Origin: a bacterium
GTDB lineage: Bacteria > Babelota > Babeliae > Babelales > JABDEC01
Direction of reading: 5' to 3'
Length of the DNA: 8,523 nucleotides
Assembly (NCBI GenBank): GCA_947486885.1
Contig: CANKVQ010000017.1
Location: 1-8,523, forward strand
Positions 8,089 to 8,523 of the stretch are shown here, in pieces (position 1 is the first letter of the stretch; each line of letters starts with the position of its first letter). Under the pieces are notes generated by a model. It had not been told where the DNA came from, did not search any database, and was given only the letters and a program-made list of their open reading frames with translations. A program made the position numbers and the translations under genes.

Positions 8089-8400
8089 ATGAAAAATCTT
8101 TTGCAATTTTTATTATTAGCTGGCTTGACAGGCACGCTTTGTGCAGCAGACAGCACAGCCACTGGGACTGGTGCTGCAACTGTTGCGAGCCAACCAAGTA
8201 GAAGACCACCAACTTATGATTCTGAATTGGCAGATTTACACGATGATTTAGAGCGTAGTGTATCGCCAGACAGCCAACCATATGTTGGCACCGCACACCA
8301 ATTAAAATTGGATGCTAAATTTAAACATAACATTGCAGCTGCAGAAGCTGTGGCTGCACTTTCTAGCACTTTACCGATAGCTGCAAACGCAAAAGTATAG
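8089..8400 (+). CDS. Small secreted Ala-rich hypothetical protein
   Basis: The 103-residue product has a clear signal peptide: MKNLL then hydrophobic QFLLLAGLTGTL, with cleavage likely after A19 or A20 (TLCAAD). The Cys at 18 lacks a proper lipobox, so it is probably not a lipoprotein. The mature part (about 83 residues) is Ala, Ser and Thr rich, with a Pro/Arg patch (SRRPPTYDSE at 37-46), an acidic stretch (ELADLHDDLE), and an Ala-rich C-terminal helix. No family is recognised. The start ATG follows GGAG (8077-8080) by eight bases, a good ribosome-binding site. The gene could be read with the hydrolase or from its own promoter. Its size and export suggest an envelope or secreted protein, but its function is unknown. 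Confidence 0.7.
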   Translation: MKNLLQFLLLAGLTGTLCAADSTATGTGAATVASQPSRRPPTYDSELADLHDDLERSVSPDSQPYVGTAHQLKLDAKFKHNIAAAEAVAALSSTLPIAANAKV

Positions 8401-8425
8401 CGTTGTTAAAACAAAATGTCCGAAT

Positions 8426-8462
8426 TTGACAAAAAGTTGAATGTGATGATTCTATATCATCA
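8426..8462 (+). promoter_or_regulatory. TTGACA box and palindrome at the start of the next gene
   Basis: A perfect TTGACA stands at 8426-8431. The best -10 candidate, TCTATA (8451-8456), is 19 bases away and weak. Overlapping it is a perfect 7-bp inverted repeat with a 5-base centre, TGATGAT at 8444-8450 and ATCATCA at 8456-8462, ending in the first base of the downstream ATG. A palindrome on the -10 and start site would suit an operator. There is no T run, so a terminator is unlikely. If this promoter is used, the transcript would be nearly leaderless. Confidence 0.4.
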
Positions 8463-8523
8463 TGAAGCCAACAACATTAGAAAATGAAGAAAAAGTCATA
8501 TTAATAAATTATTTTAAAACATC
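8462..8523 (+). CDS. Start of an unidentified gene (partial, 3' end outside window)
   Basis: An ATG at 8462 opens a frame that runs to the window edge (about 20 codons, beginning MKPTTLENEEKVILINYF). It is the only plus frame open to the end, and the minus frames are closed by stops here. There is no Shine-Dalgarno sequence, but the palindrome and TTGACA just upstream support a gene start. The peptide is too short for a family call. Confidence 0.45.
   Translation, partial: MKPTTLENEEKVILINYFKT

Noticed and set aside
8087..8296. 69-codon minus-strand frame over the small secreted protein gene
   Set aside because: The plus-strand gene has a clear signal peptide and ribosome-binding site; the antisense frame has neither.
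8416..8487. 23-codon frame starting ATG TCC GAA
   Set aside because: It has no ribosome-binding site, is very short, and overlaps the palindrome and the more likely ATG at 8462.

Overview
The window is 8.5 kb of AT-rich bacterial DNA. It holds ordinary housekeeping genes (gyrB, tadA, a dksA-like gene, a MazG-like gene) beside a set of small secreted, membrane or eukaryote-like proteins (a coiled-coil membrane protein, a signal-peptide ankyrin protein, a small Ala-rich exported protein). This mix is typical of host-associated intracellular or epibiotic bacteria. The general look (AT-rich, an E. coli-type insert in GyrB, a secreted ankyrin protein, a DUF4143 ATPase) would suit Candidatus Dependentiae (TM6) or a similar protist-associated lineage. 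That placement is inference, not proof.

Layout. (1) Positions 1-935, plus strand: the C-terminal end of an unidentified coiled-coil-like protein, then a 266-residue membrane-anchored coiled-coil protein. (2) Positions 960-1783, minus strand: a compact tadA-dksA operon with GTG and TTG starts, whose ribosome-binding site for dksA lies in the last codons of tadA. A hairpin separates it from the convergent upstream gene. (3) Positions 1784-1890: a divergent intergenic region with a good sigma70-type promoter for gyrB. (4) Positions 1891-4554: full-length gyrB of 887 residues with an enlarged insert carrying an acidic low-complexity linker, ended by a strong 12-bp hairpin. (5) Positions 4624-5013: a MazG-like nucleotide pyrophosphohydrolase, tail-to-tail with a minus-strand AAA/DUF4143 ATPase (5010-6341); the two stop codons overlap. 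(6) Positions 6342-6575: an intergenic region with three copies of a 16-bp repeat at an exact 33-bp period in front of the DUF4143 gene, plus a promoter-like site for the next gene. (7) Positions 6576-8400, plus strand: a secreted ankyrin protein, a cytoplasmic alpha/beta hydrolase and a small secreted Ala-rich protein. (8) Positions 8401-8523: a TTGACA box, a palindrome and the start of another gene that runs off the end.

How they fit together. GyrB (supercoiling), the DksA-like factor (RNA polymerase control), TadA (inosine at the tRNA wobble position) and the MazG-like enzyme (nucleotide clean-up) are core information-processing or maintenance genes. The flanking secreted and membrane proteins look lineage-specific and may act at the cell surface or in a host. 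I did not find a defined multi-gene defence or biosynthetic system. The most unusual non-coding signal is the 33-bp-phased repeat at 6363-6444. No tRNA, rRNA, CRISPR array with a usual repeat length, or insertion sequence was seen.
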